From Hypericibacter adhaerens (lineage in GTDB: Bacteria > Pseudomonadota > Alphaproteobacteria > Dongiales > Dongiaceae): a stretch of 64,000 bases of DNA. The stretch is from NCBI RefSeq assembly GCF_008728835.1, contig NZ_CP042582.1, forward strand, positions 434,001-498,000, written 5' to 3'. Both the position numbers and the translations under genes were made by a program. The notes under the pieces are model-generated. The model was not told where the DNA came from and did no database searches. It saw only the letters and a list, made by a program, of their open reading frames with translations. Below, one piece after another: positions 29,565-40,735 of the stretch (positions are counted from its first letter, which is position 1; each line of letters starts with the position of its first letter).

Positions 29565-31820
29565 ATGATCTTCCTTCTTCGGCATCGCCCGGAGGGGGAT
29601 TTCCGTTTCGACTATGTGAGCCCTCGCTGCCTCGAGCTGAACGGCATCCCGCCCGAGCGGATCCTGGAAAACGCGGAGCGTTTCTTCGATCTGACCGCCG
29701 TCGCCGCGCGCCAGGATCTCCGCGACCGGATCGCCGAGTCGGAACGGCATCTGACGCCGCTTCGCTGGGAGGGGCCCTTCGACGTCCAGGGGCGGCCGCG
29801 GCGGATGCGGATCGAGGCCATCCCCTATCGGGCGGAAGACGGCGGCACGGTCTGGGAGGGAAGGCAATCGGACCTGGCGACGGCCCGGACGCTCGAGGAG
29901 GAGCGGCTCCGCCTCGTCACCGACGCCCTGCCCGTGCTGATCGCCTATTTCGATGCCGGTCTGCGCTACCGCTATGTGAACCGCACCTTCGTCGAATGGT
30001 GGTGCATGCCGGCCGAGCGGGCCATCGGGCGCAGCATGATGGAGGTCCTGGGCCGGCAGGCTTGCGAGGTGGTGCGGCCCTATGTCGAAGCCGCCCTGCG
30101 CGGCGAAAGGCAGGAGTTCGACCGCGATCTGACCCATCCGGACGGCAAGCGCAGGCTATGCCACGCGCACTACGTGCCGCATATCGACGCGGGCGGGCGG
30201 GTGCTGGGGATCGTGGCCCTGCTCGAGGATGTGACCGAGCGGCGGCAGGCGGAGGCAGCCTTGCGCGAGAGCCGGGAGAGCCTGGCCAACGCGCAGCGCA
30301 TCGCCCATATCGGCAACTGGGACTGGGACATCGCCACCGGCCGGATCGGCTGGTCGGACGAGGTGTTCCGGATCTTCGGATACGAGGCCGGCGCGTTCGA
30401 GCCGAGCTACAACGCCTATCTGCAGCAGGTCCATCCGGAAGACCGCGAGTTCATCGTCGCCTCGGCGAGCCGGTCGCTGCACAGCCAGAGTAACTATCGC
30501 ATCGACTACCGCATCGTCCGTCCCGACGGCGAGCAGCGGACCGTCCAGGAACGGGGCGAGATCGCCCGCAGCGAGACCGGCGAGCCGGTGCGCATGTCCG
30601 GCACGGTCCAGGACGTGACCGACCAGCGGGCGGTCGCGGCCCAGCTCCAGCAGGCGCAGAAGATGGAGGCGGTGGGCCAGCTCACCGGCGGCATCGCCCA
30701 CGACTTCAACAATCTCCTGGGCGTCATCGTCGGCAACCTCGATCTCCTCATCGTCCGGCTGGCGGACCGGCCCGAGGATCAGCGCATGCTCCAGCGCGCG
30801 ATGGAGGCGGCCGAGCGCGGCGCCTCCATGACCCACCGGCTCCTGGCCTTCTCGCGGCGGCAGACGCTGCAGCCGCGGCGGGTCGAGGTGAATCTGCTCG
30901 TCAACGAGATGTCGGAGCTGCTCGGCCATACGCTGGGCGAGACGATCGAGATCCGCACCGCGCTGGGCGAGAGCGTCTGGCCTATCAATGCCGATCGGGT
31001 GCAGCTCGAGAGCGCCATCCTCAATCTGGCGATCAACGCCCGCGATGCGATGCCCTCGGGCGGCCGGCTCGCCATCGCCACCTTGAACCAGACCTTCGAG
31101 GAGGCCGACAGCCCGGCCGACAGCACGATCACGCCGGGCGACTATGTGATGATCGCGGTCAGCGACAATGGCGGCGGCATGGCGCCGGAGGTGCTGACCC
31201 GCGTCTTCGAGCCCTTCTTCACCACCAAGCAGGTGGGCAAGGGCTCGGGTCTCGGGCTGCCCATGGTCTACGGCTTCGTCAAGCAGTCGGGCGGCCATGT
31301 CACGATCTATAGCGAGAGCGGCCGCGGCACCACGGTCAAGCTCTACCTGCCCCGGTCGAGCGACGGCCGCAGCGCGCCGCCTCTCGAGGCGGCGGCTCCG
31401 ACCGCCGCCATCCTGGGGCGCCGGATCCTGGTGGTGGAAGACAACCCGGCGATGCGGGAATTCTCGCGCACCGCCCTGACGGCGCTGGGCTACGAGGCGG
31501 TCGTGGCGGACGGCGCCCCGGAAGCGCTGCGCCTGCTGTCGGCGGACCTGTCCGTCGATCTGCTTTTCACCGACGTGATCCTGGGAGCGGGCATGAGCGG
31601 GTTCGAGCTGGCGCGCGAGGCGCAGCGCCAGCGCCCGGATCTGCGGGTGCTCTTCACCTCCGGCTTTGTCGAGCGCGACATGATCTCGGCGCAAGGGGTC
31701 GATCCCGACCAGGAGCTCCTGTCGAAGCCCTTCCGCACCGCCGAGCTCGGCCGGCGCCTATCGCAGATCCTGGCGAAAGATTCGGTATCGTCCCCTCCGC
31801 CGTCTTCGGGGGAGGGCTAG
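29565..31820 (+). CDS. PAS-domain hybrid histidine kinase with C-terminal receiver
   Basis: 751 aa, soluble, no membrane segment. Three PAS domains lie at about 1-115 (FRFDYVSPRCLELNGI), 120-235 (LPVLIAYFDAGLRYRYVN) and 245-355 (IGNWDWDIATGRIGWSDEVF). The H-box is LTGGIAHDFNNLLGVI, with NLAINARDAMPSGG and GSGLGLPMVYGFVKQSGG in the ATPase domain. The receiver (about 622-740) has VVEDN, phospho-acceptor Asp in LLFTDVILG, and SKPF. The first PAS lacks its usual N-terminal cap: an in-frame TGA lies 9 bp before ATG 29565. The last residues (SPPPSSGEG) are encoded by a palindromic repeat. No partner regulator is adjacent. Confidence 0.85.
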   Translation: MIFLLRHRPEGDFRFDYVSPRCLELNGIPPERILENAERFFDLTAVAARQDLRDRIAESERHLTPLRWEGPFDVQGRPRRMRIEAIPYRAEDGGTVWEGRQSDLATARTLEEERLRLVTDALPVLIAYFDAGLRYRYVNRTFVEWWCMPAERAIGRSMMEVLGRQACEVVRPYVEAALRGERQEFDRDLTHPDGKRRLCHAHYVPHIDAGGRVLGIVALLEDVTERRQAEAALRESRESLANAQRIAHIGNWDWDIATGRIGWSDEVFRIFGYEAGAFEPSYNAYLQQVHPEDREFIVASASRSLHSQSNYRIDYRIVRPDGEQRTVQERGEIARSETGEPVRMSGTVQDVTDQRAVAAQLQQAQKMEAVGQLTGGIAHDFNNLLGVIVGNLDLLIVRLADRPEDQRMLQRAMEAAERGASMTHRLLAFSRRQTLQPRRVEVNLLVNEMSELLGHTLGETIEIRTALGESVWPINADRVQLESAILNLAINARDAMPSGGRLAIATLNQTFEEADSPADSTITPGDYVMIAVSDNGGGMAPEVLTRVFEPFFTTKQVGKGSGLGLPMVYGFVKQSGGHVTIYSESGRGTTVKLYLPRSSDGRSAPPLEAAAPTAAILGRRILVVEDNPAMREFSRTALTALGYEAVVADGAPEALRLLSADLSVDLLFTDVILGAGMSGFELAREAQRQRPDLRVLFTSGFVERDMISAQGVDPDQELLSKPFRTAELGRRLSQILAKDSVSSPPPSSGEG

Positions 31821-31884
31821 GGGCCGCTCGCTGTCTGACATCGCGCAGCCCCCTTCCTGACCTCCCCCCGTTCCGGGGGAAGGG
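31793..31884. repeat. GC-rich palindromic repeat pair overlapping the kinase stop
   Basis: The first hairpin (31793-31816, CCCTCC with GGAGGG) encodes the last codons of the hybrid kinase and ends just before its TAG. A second hairpin (31859-31884, CCCCC with GGGGG around GTTCC) follows in the 81-bp gap. Composition and layout match the inverted pair at 5952-6100. It sits between two convergent genes, where it could terminate both. Confidence 0.55.
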
Positions 31885-31901
31885 ACAGAACGAATCGGCC
31901 T

Positions 31902-33379
31902 CTACAGCCCCGCCACCATCTGCGTGTCCTGCCAGCCGCCGCCCATCGCCTTGGCGAGGTCGGCCACGGCCTGGAGCCGGGCGAGGCGGGCCTGCACCAG
32001 GCTGTCCTGCGCCTGAAGCTGGGCGCGCTGCGCGTCGAGCACGGTCAGAAGGTCGGCGGCACCCTCGCGATAGAGCAGGTTGGCGAGCGTCAGGGCCGCC
32101 TGCGCCTGGTCCGCGGATTCCTGGAGGGCCGCTTCCTGATCGGCGCTGCTGCGCTGGGCCGCGAGCGCCACCTCGACATCGCGGAAGGCGGTGAGTGCCG
32201 TCTGCTGATAGGTCTCGGCCAGCTCCCTGAAGCGCGCGACCGACTGGTCGTAGTTCGCCTCGCGCAGGCCGCCGTCGAAGAGCGGCGCCACCAGCGAGGC
32301 CGCGAGGTTGTAGAGGGCGCTCTCCGGCTGGAACAGCGCCGTCAGCGCGTCGCTCGCCAGTCCGCCGCTGCCGGTGAGCTGGATCGTGGGCAGGAAATCG
32401 GCGCGCGTCACGCCGATCTGGGCATTGGCGGCGCGCAGATCGGCGTCGGCCTTGCGCAGATCGGGCCGCCGCTCGAGCAGCGTCGAGGGCAGGCCCGCCG
32501 CGATGCCCGGCAACTTCACCGAATCGAGGCTCGCCTGCTCGAGCTCGAGCGAGGCGGGCGGCAGGCCCAGCAGCAGGGCGAGGGCCGCCTGGTTCTGGTC
32601 GTACTGGTTCTGCAGCGACGGGATGGTGGCGCGGGTGCTGGCGACCTGCTGGCGCTGCTGCGCCACGTCGAGCGCGGAGGCCGCGCCCTCCTTGTAGCGG
32701 ATCTCGACCAGGTTGAGGGTGTCCTCGGAATCCTTGAGGTTCGCCTGCGCGACCTTGAGGCGGTCGCCCAGCGACAGCAGGGTCAGGTAGGTCGTGACCA
32801 CATCGTCCTGCAGCACGAGGTCGGTGGCCGCCGCGTCATAGACGCTGCTCTGGAAGCTGGCATCCGCCCCCTCGAGCGCGGCGCGGTTCTTGCCCCAGAG
32901 ATCGAGCTCGTAGCCGACCGAAAGCCCGGCATTGTAGGAGACGGAGACGTCGGAGGTGCGGCCATTGCCGCTGCGGCTGGAGCCGGCATCGGCCTCGACG
33001 GTCGGGAACAGGGGAGCGGCCGCCGCGTGCGACTGGGCGCGGGCCTGGTCGATCCGGCGCATCGCGGCCAGGAGATCGTGATTGTCGTTGCGGGCCGTCT
33101 CGACCATCCGGTCGAGCTCGTCATTGCCATAGGCGGTCCACCAATGGTCCGACAGCTTGTCGCTGCCTGCCTGCGCCATGACCGAAGCCGCCTCGTCGCT
33201 GCCAACGGCAGCGGGTGTGACGCTGGCGCTCTGGTTGCGCCAGTCGGCCGGAGCCGCGACCGTGGGCTGGCTGTAATCCGGGACCAGGCTGCAGGCGCCC
33301 AGCGCGAGGGCCAGTGCCAAGGCGCTCGACTGCAGCCAACGGCGTTTGCGTGAGATCGCGAATATCTTGCCCATATTCG

Positions 33380-33383
<4 letters not shown>
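31902..33383 (-). CDS. Outer-membrane efflux lipoprotein (NodT/TolC family)
   Basis: 493 aa. A basic N-terminus and hydrophobic stretch end in the lipobox LGAC (Cys31), followed by SLVPDYSQP, typical of RND/ABC outer-membrane factors. Two repeated helical halves (for example [25 protein letters not shown] and [30 protein letters not shown]) form the TolC-like tunnel. The start is GTG 33383, overlapping the macB stop (GTGA), or ATG 33374. It completes a tripartite efflux system with MacA and MacB. Confidence 0.9.
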
Positions 33384-35370
<1,987 letters not shown>

Positions 35371-35374
<4 letters not shown>

Positions 35375-36648
35375 AACCCGAGCCTCGCCGGGGGCTGCTG
35401 GCTGCGCTGCGCCGCCGCCTGGCCGCTGCTGCCCGTGGCGGTCGGCAGCACCACATGGTCGCCTTCGGACAGGCCGGCGATGACGGCCGCGTTGGCGCGG
35501 TCGCTGAGGCCGACCCGGATCTCGCGGGTCTCGGTGCCGGTGGCGGTGCGGACCTTCACCCGGTAGGGCGTGCCTTCGCCGGTGTCGTTACTGGCGACGG
35601 TCACGGGCTGGAGGGCCGCCATCGGCACCAGCAGCGCGTCCTTGGCCTCGCCCAGCACGAAGAAGACCTGGGCGCTCATCTGGGTCATCAGCGCGTGATC
35701 CGGGTTGGCGACATCGATCAGCACGTCATAGAGGATGACGTCGTTGATGACTTCCGGGGTCGGCAGGATCTGGCGCACCGTGCCCGTCCACTGCCGGTCG
35801 GGCATGCCGAGCGTGCTGAAATGCACGGGCATGCCGGTCTTGACCTTGACGATGTCGGCCTCGGCGACCTGGGCCCAGACGGTCATGGTGTCGAGGTCGG
35901 CGATCCGCAGGATCACCGGCGCCGACTGATTGGCATTCAGGGTCTGGCCCTGCTGCGCCGAGATCGACACCACCGTGCCGGTGATCGGCGCATAGATCTT
36001 GGTGTATTGCAGGTTGGCGAGGTCGCCATCGAGGGTCGACTGCGCCTGCTCGAGCTGCGCCTGGAGGGCCGCGATCTGCGCGTGCGCCACGGCCTCGGCG
36101 GCCTCGCCGGTCTGCAGCACGTCCTGGCTCACGGCGTTCTGCTTGTAGAGGCGCTGGTTGCGGGCGTTCTGCGATTGCGCCAGGGCGAGCTGGGCCTGCT
36201 GCTCGGCGATCTGGGCCTTGAGGATCTTGAGCTGGGCCTGCTCGGAGGCGACCTTGGCGCTATAGACCGCCGGATCGATCTCGGCCAGGAGGTCGCCCTG
36301 CTTCACCTCGGAGCCGTAGGTGACATGGAGCGCCTGCAGCTGGCCCGACACCTGGGCGCCGACATCGACATAGTTCTTCGGCTGCAGCGCGCCGACCGCG
36401 GTGAGCGAGGCTTCGAGATTGCCGCGCGTGACGGCCACGGTCGGGACATGGGTCGGCGCGGTGGAGGCCCGGGCGAAATGCCAGGCCGCGGCCCCGCCGG
36501 CCGCCAGCAGAAGCAGGACCAGCACGGCCAGGAGGCGCCGGCGGCGGCTCTTCGACCGGGCGCGGGTGGGTGCGGCCTTGAGGGCGGCGGGCGCCCGGTT
36601 GGGGCCTTCGGCGCGCAGGCGCTCGCTCGCCAGAATGGTCTCGGTCAT
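35371..36648 (-). CDS. macA: MacA-type periplasmic adaptor
   Basis: 425 aa. A short Lys/Arg-rich cytoplasmic stretch, one membrane anchor ([18 protein letters not shown]) and the adaptor fold follow: barrel-sandwich halves around [25 protein letters not shown] and [20 protein letters not shown], with a coiled-coil hairpin at about 140-220. The C-terminal membrane-proximal domain ends [11 protein letters not shown]. It bridges MacB and the outer-membrane factor. It is the first gene of the macAB-omf operon, with 203 bp separating it from the LuxR gene upstream. Confidence 0.92.
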
Positions 36649-36773
36649 CGGATCGTCCGCCCATCCACGGGGAAGTTCGAGGGATCCGGCCCCTCGATCG
36701 CCCCCGGAGTGACGGATCGGGCGACGCGGCCGGTGTCGGAAATCTGTTCCGAGAGCTACACGGCAGAGCCGCC

Positions 36774-36795
36774 CGATTCCTGCGGAAAGGAATCG
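36774..36795 (-). promoter_or_regulatory. Dyad-symmetric candidate operator upstream of macA
   Basis: CGATTCC (36774-36780) and GGAATCG (36789-36795) form a perfect 7-bp inverted repeat with an 8-bp spacer, about 130 bp upstream of ATG 36648 and just past the stop of the LuxR gene. An A/T-rich patch (TTGATAAACCTAAAC) is adjacent. It may bind a regulator of the efflux operon; the identity is unknown. Confidence 0.35.
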
Positions 36796-36851
36796 AACCG
36801 ATTGATAAACCTAAACGATCGGCAATGTACCGCGGCGGGCCGGAATCTTGC

Positions 36852-37904
36852 CTAGCGGTCCAGCAGCCCCAGCGTGCGGGCCAGATGGGCGGCCTCGGTG
36901 CGGTTCTTGCCGCCAAGGACGCGCAGGATGCGGTGGACATGGAGCTTGACCGTCGCCTCGGACAGCTCGAGGCGGCGCGCGATCTCCTTGTTCGAGGCGC
37001 CGTTGGCCAGGAGCGCCAGGATGTCGCTCTGGCGGGTGGTCAAGGTGGGCCGCGGTACGCCCGGGGGCGGCGCGGTGCGGTCGTCGGCCGGGCGTCCCTC
37101 CCAGCCGTCCGGGCTGGGCGTGCAGATCGTGGCGACGGCGGTGCGGCCGGCGATCCGGGTGAGGCAGGAGAACCACTCGGTCTGGACCAGCTTGCCGCCG
37201 GCGCCCAGGAAGGTCACCGGCATCCGCGCGACGATCGGCTCGCCCCGCTGCCAGCCGAGCACCAGATCCCGCACCTCCTGGCGGCGCGTCGGCGCGACCC
37301 GGTCCCAGAAGCGCAGCCGGAGCAGTTCCTCGTCGGCAACGGCCAGCATCGCTTTGGCCGCCATGTTGGCATAGACGAAGCGCTCGCCCTGGATGATCAG
37401 CATGGGAACCGGCAGGTCCTCGAGCAGGAAGGACCGCCATCCGCAGCTGGCCAGCAGGCTGCAGGGCACTTCCTGTCGGCTGCCGGCCAGGAACAGGCCC
37501 GGCGACACGTAGCGATTGCCGGCGAGAACGAAGGTGATCGTGTCGAGCACCTCGTTGGCGGGCATGTTGCGCTCGATCAGCGCATCGACCCCGTGACGCA
37601 GCCAGGTCTGCACCGCCAGATCGTCGAAACTTCCATAGATGGCGACCTGCAGCCGCGGCAGACGGGCCCTGAGCGCGGCGATCCATCCCTCTTGCGCCTC
37701 GGCGGCGGCGGAATCGAGCACAAGCAGCATGGCCGGGGTCTCCCCCGCTGCAATGCGGCCCGCGATGGCCGCCACTGTCGCTGCCGAACCGATCTCGCCC
37801 TGAGGACGGAGCTGAGCCAGCAATCCCTTGATTGCTTCCTGCTCAACGGATGCCGGGCCGACGCAGACGATGGTATTCTCTATCGTCTGGCCCTGCTTCT
37901 GCAT
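36852..37904 (-). CDS. LuxR-family regulator with degenerate receiver and PAS domain
   Basis: 350 aa. The N-terminal receiver-like domain keeps an Asp in LVLDSA but lacks the usual acidic pair (IVCVGPASVEQE) and the conserved Lys (LIERNMPA), so it is probably not phosphorylated in the usual way. A PAS-like domain follows (PVPMLIIQGERFVYANMAAKAML, about 165-275). The C-terminus is a LuxR helix-turn-helix (LTTRQSDILALLANGASNKE and SEATVKLHVHRILRVLG). It lies directly upstream of the macAB efflux operon on the same strand and is a candidate regulator of it (inference). Confidence 0.85.
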   Translation of the reverse strand: MQKQGQTIENTIVCVGPASVEQEAIKGLLAQLRPQGEIGSAATVAAIAGRIAAGETPAMLLVLDSAAAEAQEGWIAALRARLPRLQVAIYGSFDDLAVQTWLRHGVDALIERNMPANEVLDTITFVLAGNRYVSPGLFLAGSRQEVPCSLLASCGWRSFLLEDLPVPMLIIQGERFVYANMAAKAMLAVADEELLRLRFWDRVAPTRRQEVRDLVLGWQRGEPIVARMPVTFLGAGGKLVQTEWFSCLTRIAGRTAVATICTPSPDGWEGRPADDRTAPPPGVPRPTLTTRQSDILALLANGASNKEIARRLELSEATVKLHVHRILRVLGGKNRTEAAHLARTLGLLDR

Positions 37905-38703
37905 GTCAACGATTCACCCCCTCAATTGGCCGTGACCCTGCGATCTTCCGCCGCCTAGGTCCTTGTTCTTGGGCACTTGCTTAGGCCAGTCTTCCATCCC
38001 GGTAGGCCGCGCATAGGGTCTATCCTATAGTCATTTCGATCTATGGCCCCTTGTCCGGCATCGTCGGAGTAGCACAAGCCTCCGCACCGTGCGTCTAGGA
38101 AGCTCTTCACAAAAATCGATGCCGCCCGGGCCGGCCCGCCGTTGCGACGACCCGGATGGCGCCGTTCGATCCGCCAGGTCCGCAAGGACTCCATCGATGG
38201 GATGGCACAGCCAAGCACGGGAACCAATTCTGCCGATCGCAATGTCGCCCGCGCGTCGAAGCAACGGATGAAATGATCGATCCAATGCATGAATTCAAAA
38301 TTGAGGTCGACGTCGAAATTCGGTCGGACTTTATACCCACGCGCCCGCGGTGTCGCAACCGCCGATGCGATCGACATGATCACACGGCATTGCCGTCCCG
38401 TGCGTGATCGTCCGATGGGATCGCGATGATCGCAAATCGGGATGATCTCGAGAGCGTGCGCTCTTCGTTATTAACCATGTTCCGGCGCGATGATGCAAAG
38501 CCGTGCTCCCCCGCGCGCCGGCGTCGGCCGACCGGCGAGGGACCTCGCGCGAAACCGTAATGTCGCCACAACCTGGAGGTCGCTCGGGCGAAAAGTCCGC
38601 GCGGGGGCTGGGGCTGTCGCCGGACGTTCGGTCTGGCTAAACTCGAAGATGCCAGGGCCGTGAGCGATCGGCTCGCGAGCGGGCGGGGGAGGGCCTTCGA
38701 ATT
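37905..38703. other. Long intergenic region without a supported gene
   Basis: 799 bp between divergently transcribed genes. Base composition is less GC-rich than the neighbours. ORFs on both strands (for example 37955-38383 minus and 38156-38407 plus) have no recognisable domain and no ribosome-binding site. A short dyad ATAGG-GTCTAT-CCTAT lies near 38012-38027, about 110 bp upstream of the LuxR gene, and may be an operator. The part 38395-38500 is rich in GATC/GATGATC words. It could hold regulatory DNA, a small RNA or a decayed gene. Confidence 0.4.
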
Positions 38704-39963
38704 TTGCGGGAGTTCCTGCGAGTATACGGGCTCATCCTGCTGCTGGTGGCGATCGGCTTCTACATCGCGGCGCAGTACATGGCGCCGCTCCCGCCGCGCA
38801 CGCTGAAGCTGGCGACGGGCGTGCCCGGCGGCGTCTATGCCGCAATCGGCGATCTCTATCGCCAGTCTCTCGCCGAAGAGGGCGTGACGCTCGAGCTCGT
38901 TCCCACCGAGGGCACGGTGGCGAATCTGGCGCTGCTGTCCGATCCGGCAAGTCAGGTCGACGCCGCGCTCGTTCAGGGCGGCGTCGGCGATCCGGCCGCG
39001 CTACCGCATCTGCGCGATCTCGGCAGCCTGTTCTTTGAACCGGTTTGGGTGTTCGTGCGCGAAGGCAGCCGGTCCCGGCGGCTGACGGATCTCGCGGGAC
39101 AGCGAATCGCCGTCGGCCAGGCCGGGAGCGGGACGCAGGTCGTCGCGCGCCAGCTGCTGTCGGCCAGCGGCGTCGGGCCGGAGGATGCCGACCTGGTGGC
39201 GATCGGCGGCGGCGAGGCGGCGGCGCAATTGCAGTCCGGGGATCTGGACGCGGCCTTCTTCGTCAGCGCGCGGATCAGCCCGCTTCTCGCCAAGCTCGCC
39301 GCCGATCGCGATCTGGTGCTGCTGGATTTCACGCGGGCGGCCGCCTTCCGCTACGCGCTGCCCTTTCTTTCCGTCGTGACCCTGCCCGCCGGCACGATCG
39401 ATCTGCCGCGCGATCTGCCCCGCACGGATGTCACCATGGTGGCGCCGGCCGCCCAGCTCGTGGTTCGCGAGGATCTGCATCCGGCGCTGGTGCACCTGCT
39501 GCTCGAGGCGATGGCCAAGGTTCACGGTCCGCGCCAGGATTTCGCGCCCGAAGGCCGCTTCCCGTCGGCGAGCCTGGTCGATTTCCCGCTCGATGACGAC
39601 GCGGCCCGTTTCCTCGAAAAAGGGCCGTCGTTCTTCTATCGCTATCTTCCGTTCTGGGTTGCCGTCTGGGCCGACCGGCTGCTGATCCTTCTGGTGCCGG
39701 TCCTCACCTTGGCGATCCCGCTGTTCCGGCTGGGCCCCCCGCTCTATCGCTGGCAGGTGCAGCGCAAGCTCTACAAGCGCTACCGGCGATTGCGGCTGAT
39801 CGAGGCGGCGGCGCACCAGGAAGGCAGCGATCGCGAGGCGCTGCGCACCGACCTCGACCGGTTGCAGGGCGAGCTGAGCCGGATGAAGATTCCGCTGGCC
39901 TATGCCGAGCATCTCTATCATCTGCGCCAGCATATCGCCTGGGTCCGCTCGCAAGTGACGTGA
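38704..39963 (+). CDS. TAXI-family TRAP solute-binding protein with C-terminal membrane anchor
   Basis: 419 aa. An N-terminal signal or anchor (VYGLILLLVAIGFYIAAQYMAP) leads into a TAXI-type binding fold (LKLATGVPGGVYAAIGDLYRQ, GQRIAVGQAGSGTQVVARQLL). A second hydrophobic segment (about 325-345, LLILLVPVLTLAIPLF) and a charged cytoplasmic coiled tail close the protein. Such anchored TAXI proteins are unlike free periplasmic receptors. No TRAP permease gene is nearby, so transport by this protein alone cannot be claimed; it may be a membrane-tethered sensor. The start is TTG 38704, preceded by GGGGGAGGG about 12 bases upstream. Confidence 0.75.
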   Translation: MREFLRVYGLILLLVAIGFYIAAQYMAPLPPRTLKLATGVPGGVYAAIGDLYRQSLAEEGVTLELVPTEGTVANLALLSDPASQVDAALVQGGVGDPAALPHLRDLGSLFFEPVWVFVREGSRSRRLTDLAGQRIAVGQAGSGTQVVARQLLSASGVGPEDADLVAIGGGEAAAQLQSGDLDAAFFVSARISPLLAKLAADRDLVLLDFTRAAAFRYALPFLSVVTLPAGTIDLPRDLPRTDVTMVAPAAQLVVREDLHPALVHLLLEAMAKVHGPRQDFAPEGRFPSASLVDFPLDDDAARFLEKGPSFFYRYLPFWVAVWADRLLILLVPVLTLAIPLFRLGPPLYRWQVQRKLYKRYRRLRLIEAAAHQEGSDREALRTDLDRLQGELSRMKIPLAYAEHLYHLRQHIAWVRSQVT

Positions 39964-40147
39964 GCGCGCGAGCGGAACCCGTGACGTTACGTCGCGCCGG
40001 TCGTCGCGGTCGCCGATCGATAGCGCCACGGGAGGACCGGTCGCTTAAATGTTCTTTCATTTCCCGGATTGGATAGTGCGCCGAGATTCGTCGTTCGATT
40101 CTCCTGACCTATTGCCATTTGCCTGAAGCGGAGCCTGATTTCCCACC

Positions 40148-40735
40148 ATGACCGTCGCCCTCGCCGCTGCGGAACCTCTTGTGCCGCGGCAGAGCCAAGC
40201 TTCGCGCAAACTCGCGCAAGCGGTCTCCCCCACCAATGTCGAGCGCAGGTTCGAGCCTCACGAGATCATCGTCAGCAAGACCGATCTCAAGGGGCGCCTG
40301 ACCTACGTCAACCGCACCTTCATGGCGATCTCGGATTTCAACGAATCCGAGCTGTTGGGCCAGCCCCACAGCCTGATCCGCCATCCCGACATGCCGCGCT
40401 GCGTCTTCAAGCTGCTCTGGGACACGATCCAGGCGCGCAAGGAGATCTTCGCCTACGTCAAGAACATGACGAAGACCGGCGATCACTACTGGGTCCTGGC
40501 GCATGTCACGCCCAGCCTCGGCGCATCGGGCGAGATCCTGGGCTATCACTCGAGCCGCCGCCTGCCGGAGCGCCGCATCGTCGAGGGCACGATCGTCCCG
40601 CTCTATCGCGAACTGGCGGCGATCGAGAATGCCGAGGCCGATCGCAAGCGAGGCCTCGATCGGTCCTGGCAGCGGCTGCAGGGCTTGCTGAAGGAAAAGG
40701 GGGTGGCCTATGACCAGTTTGTCTTCTCTCTCTAA
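40148..40735 (+). CDS. Aer-like PAS domain protein (redox/energy taxis)
   Basis: 195 aa. One PAS domain (about 35-145) with the Aer signature: [20 protein letters not shown], then [16 protein letters not shown]. In Aer this domain binds FAD and reports respiratory redox state. Here it is a separate soluble polypeptide rather than the N-terminus of a receptor. Its C-terminal region is a charged helix. The end overlaps the next gene, a chemoreceptor, by 26 bp, which implies coupled translation and a likely complex of the two. Confidence 0.8.
   Translation: MTVALAAAEPLVPRQSQASRKLAQAVSPTNVERRFEPHEIIVSKTDLKGRLTYVNRTFMAISDFNESELLGQPHSLIRHPDMPRCVFKLLWDTIQARKEIFAYVKNMTKTGDHYWVLAHVTPSLGASGEILGYHSSRRLPERRIVEGTIVPLYRELAAIENAEADRKRGLDRSWQRLQGLLKEKGVAYDQFVFSL

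Noticed and set aside
37955-38383. 142-codon minus-strand ORF in the long intergenic region
   Set aside because: No domain, no ribosome-binding site and competing ORFs on the other strand.
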